Positions 21,890-23,088 of a stretch of DNA of 23,088 nucleotides are shown piece after piece (positions within the stretch are counted from its first letter, which is position 1; each line of letters starts with the position of its first letter). The notes beneath the pieces were generated by a model, which saw only the letters and a list, made by a program, of their open reading frames with translations, did no database searches and had not been told where the DNA came from. Source of the DNA: an uncultured Bryobacterales bacterium (GTDB lineage: Bacteria > Acidobacteriota > Terriglobia > Bryobacterales > Bryobacteraceae); the NCBI GenBank assembly GCA_937859895.1, contig CALMAV010000489.1, forward strand, positions 1-23,088, in the 5' to 3' direction. Made by a program: the position numbers and the translations under genes.

Positions 21890-23088
21890 GCTGACAACAA
21901 ACACCCCCAGGTTTTGCGACCTGAAACGGAGATCCTCACCCGCGGCTTTGACCCAAGTCTTTCAGTCGGCTCTGCCCGACCGGCTGTCTTCCGAAGTTCC
22001 ACCTATGTTTTCTCTAGTCCCGAAGCTGCCGAGCGCGCTTTCGACATTATGGGCGGTCGTGCCAAGCGCGAGCCCAATGAAAATGTAGATCTCGTCTACT
22101 CACGCTTTAACCACCCCAACGCCCAAATCCTGGAAGATCAGATTCTTCCGCTCGAACCGGAAGCCACCGGTGCCGTCGTCTTCAACTCGGGTATGGCTGC
22201 CATCATGACTGCCATGCTGGCGGTCCTGCAACCGGGCGACACGGTGGTCTACACAACTCCGATCTACGGTGGAACTCAAACGCTCATCCAAGGATTTCTG
22301 CAGCCCTTCGGAATAGTGAGCATTCCAGTGCCGGCCGGTCAGAGCGGCGCGCTTGATGCAGCCATCCAAAGCGCCCAAAAGTTGAAAGTTGTCCTAATCG
22401 AGTCCCCGGCAAATCCAACCGTGGTTATGACCGACATTCGGCGAGCCTGCCAAGCTGTCGCGAACCTGCCGCCGACCGGAGACAGCCGCCCCCTCGTGAT
22501 GGTCGACAACACATTTCTCGGCCCGGCCTTCCAGCACCCGATTGCCTTGGGCGCCGACGTGAGTCTCTACTCGGCAACCAAGTATCTGGGCGGCTACAGT
22601 GACCTGATCGGTGGAGTTGCACTCGTGAAAGACAGCGCATTGCTCCAAAAGATTCGGAGCAAACGCAGTCTCTTCGGCAACATTCTGCAGCCAGATGAGT
22701 GCTGGCTCCTGAACACGCGCCTGCCCACGGTGCTGCTTCGGATGAATCGGCAAAGCAAGAACGGCCAGCACATCGCCGAAGCCTTGGCCCGACATCCAAA
22801 GGTAGACCGGGTTTACTACCCGACGCTCTTCGACGACCCTGAACAGAAGCGCATCTACCAGGAGCAATGCCAATGGTCCGGCGGCCTCTTTTCGCTCGAC
22901 ATTCACGGCGGCAAGGCTGGCGCTTTCGATTTTCTCCGCAACCTGAAACTCGCCCGCAACGCCGTCTCCCTAGGCGGCGTAGAAACCCTAGCCTGCCACC
23001 CCCGCAGCACGACCCACTCAGCCTGGAGCACCCGCGACCTCGACGAAGCCGGCATCGGAGAAGGCCTGGTACGAGTGTCACTCGGCAT
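21887..23088 (+). CDS. Cys/Met-metabolism PLP-dependent enzyme (cystathionine gamma-synthase / methionine gamma-lyase family), partial
   Basis: At least 400 residues are present; the 3' end is cut by the window edge. The family signature is clear: LTRGFDPSLSVGSARPAVF (about 18-36), YSRFNHPNAQILEDQILPLE, FNSGMAAIMTAMLAVLQPGD, YTTPIYGGTQTL, ESPANPTVVMTDI, MVDNTFLGPAFQHP and YSATKYLGGYSDLIGG with K232 as the PLP-binding lysine, then VSLGGVETLACHPRSTTHS near the C terminus. Such enzymes use a PLP Schiff base for gamma-replacement or gamma-elimination on homoserine esters, cystathionine or methionine. The subgroup with the N-terminal TRGFDP motif is often annotated as cystathionine gamma-synthase family, but the exact reaction cannot be told here. 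The ATG at 21887 has no clear Shine-Dalgarno sequence and sits in a hairpin, consistent with control at translation start. It is divergent from dxr. Confidence 0.92.
   Translation, partial: MADNKHPQVLRPETEILTRGFDPSLSVGSARPAVFRSSTYVFSSPEAAERAFDIMGGRAKREPNENVDLVYSRFNHPNAQILEDQILPLEPEATGAVVFNSGMAAIMTAMLAVLQPGDTVVYTTPIYGGTQTLIQGFLQPFGIVSIPVPAGQSGALDAAIQSAQKLKVVLIESPANPTVVMTDIRRACQAVANLPPTGDSRPLVMVDNTFLGPAFQHPIALGADVSLYSATKYLGGYSDLIGGVALVKDSALLQKIRSKRSLFGNILQPDECWLLNTRLPTVLLRMNRQSKNGQHIAEALARHPKVDRVYYPTLFDDPEQKRIYQEQCQWSGGLFSLDIHGGKAGAFDFLRNLKLARNAVSLGGVETLACHPRSTTHSAWSTRDLDEAGIGEGLVRVSLG

Noticed and set aside
22394..23081. Overlapping - strand open frames of 170 and 218 codons
   Set aside because: Both are antisense to the PLP enzyme; the 218-codon one is very Arg/Cys/Gly-rich, typical of a wrong-frame translation.

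Overview
The window looks like a chromosomal stretch of an Acidobacteriota member, probably a Bryobacter/Solibacter-type soil bacterium. This rests on gene families that are typical of that phylum: a long Oar-like TonB receptor with an N-terminal carboxypeptidase-regulatory domain, secreted DUF4159 and DUF4136 proteins, and an 84-residue protein beginning MARGWESKSVE. The placement comes from recognising families, not from a database search. I see no tRNA, rRNA, CRISPR array, complete insertion sequence or prophage gene.

Layout. Positions 1-970 hold the 3' remnant of an outer-membrane receptor gene broken by a frameshift. Next come the small MARGWESKSVE protein (- strand) and a secreted DUF4159 protein (+ strand), whose starts face away from each other across about 100 bp. 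Positions 2334-2939 hold a decayed AraC-type regulator with two in-frame stops, an internal deletion and two offsetting frameshifts. From 10931 down to 3048 runs a tight five-gene minus-strand block: treZ, a glycogen-debranching-type enzyme, then a three-subunit molybdenum aldehyde oxidoreductase of the PaoABC type. A DUF4136 lipoprotein-like/secreted gene (11170-11763, +) sits upstream of and divergent from treZ. It converges on a receptor/peptidase pair read leftward: a 1095-residue TonB-dependent receptor followed 25 bp later by a secreted S9 prolyl-oligopeptidase-like enzyme. A Uma2-family nuclease-fold protein (-) lies further upstream and is divergent from an RMD1/YagE-family (DUF155) protein (+). 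The latter shares its stop tetranucleotide with rseP on the opposite strand. dxr lies upstream of rseP, the common dxr-rseP arrangement, but its reading frame is broken in the middle. The window ends inside a Cys/Met-metabolism PLP enzyme (+).

How the genes may work together. PaoA carries a twin-arginine signal, so the oxidoreductase is probably folded in the cytoplasm and exported to the periplasm to detoxify aldehydes. The TreZ/debranching pair belongs to alpha-glucan and trehalose metabolism, and its close linkage to paoABC is unusual. The TonB receptor with the secreted peptidase suggests an uptake-and-digestion unit for peptides, although the substrate is not shown by the sequence.

The most interesting non-coding signal is the 5' leader of the PLP enzyme (about 21725-21889). 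A good sigma70-like promoter places the transcript start just ahead of an element that can fold into an H-type pseudoknot with a small GCAA-capped hairpin and a competing alternative hairpin. A separate hairpin then covers the start codon. It does not match the SAM-I core I know, and it is the best candidate here for an undescribed regulatory RNA.
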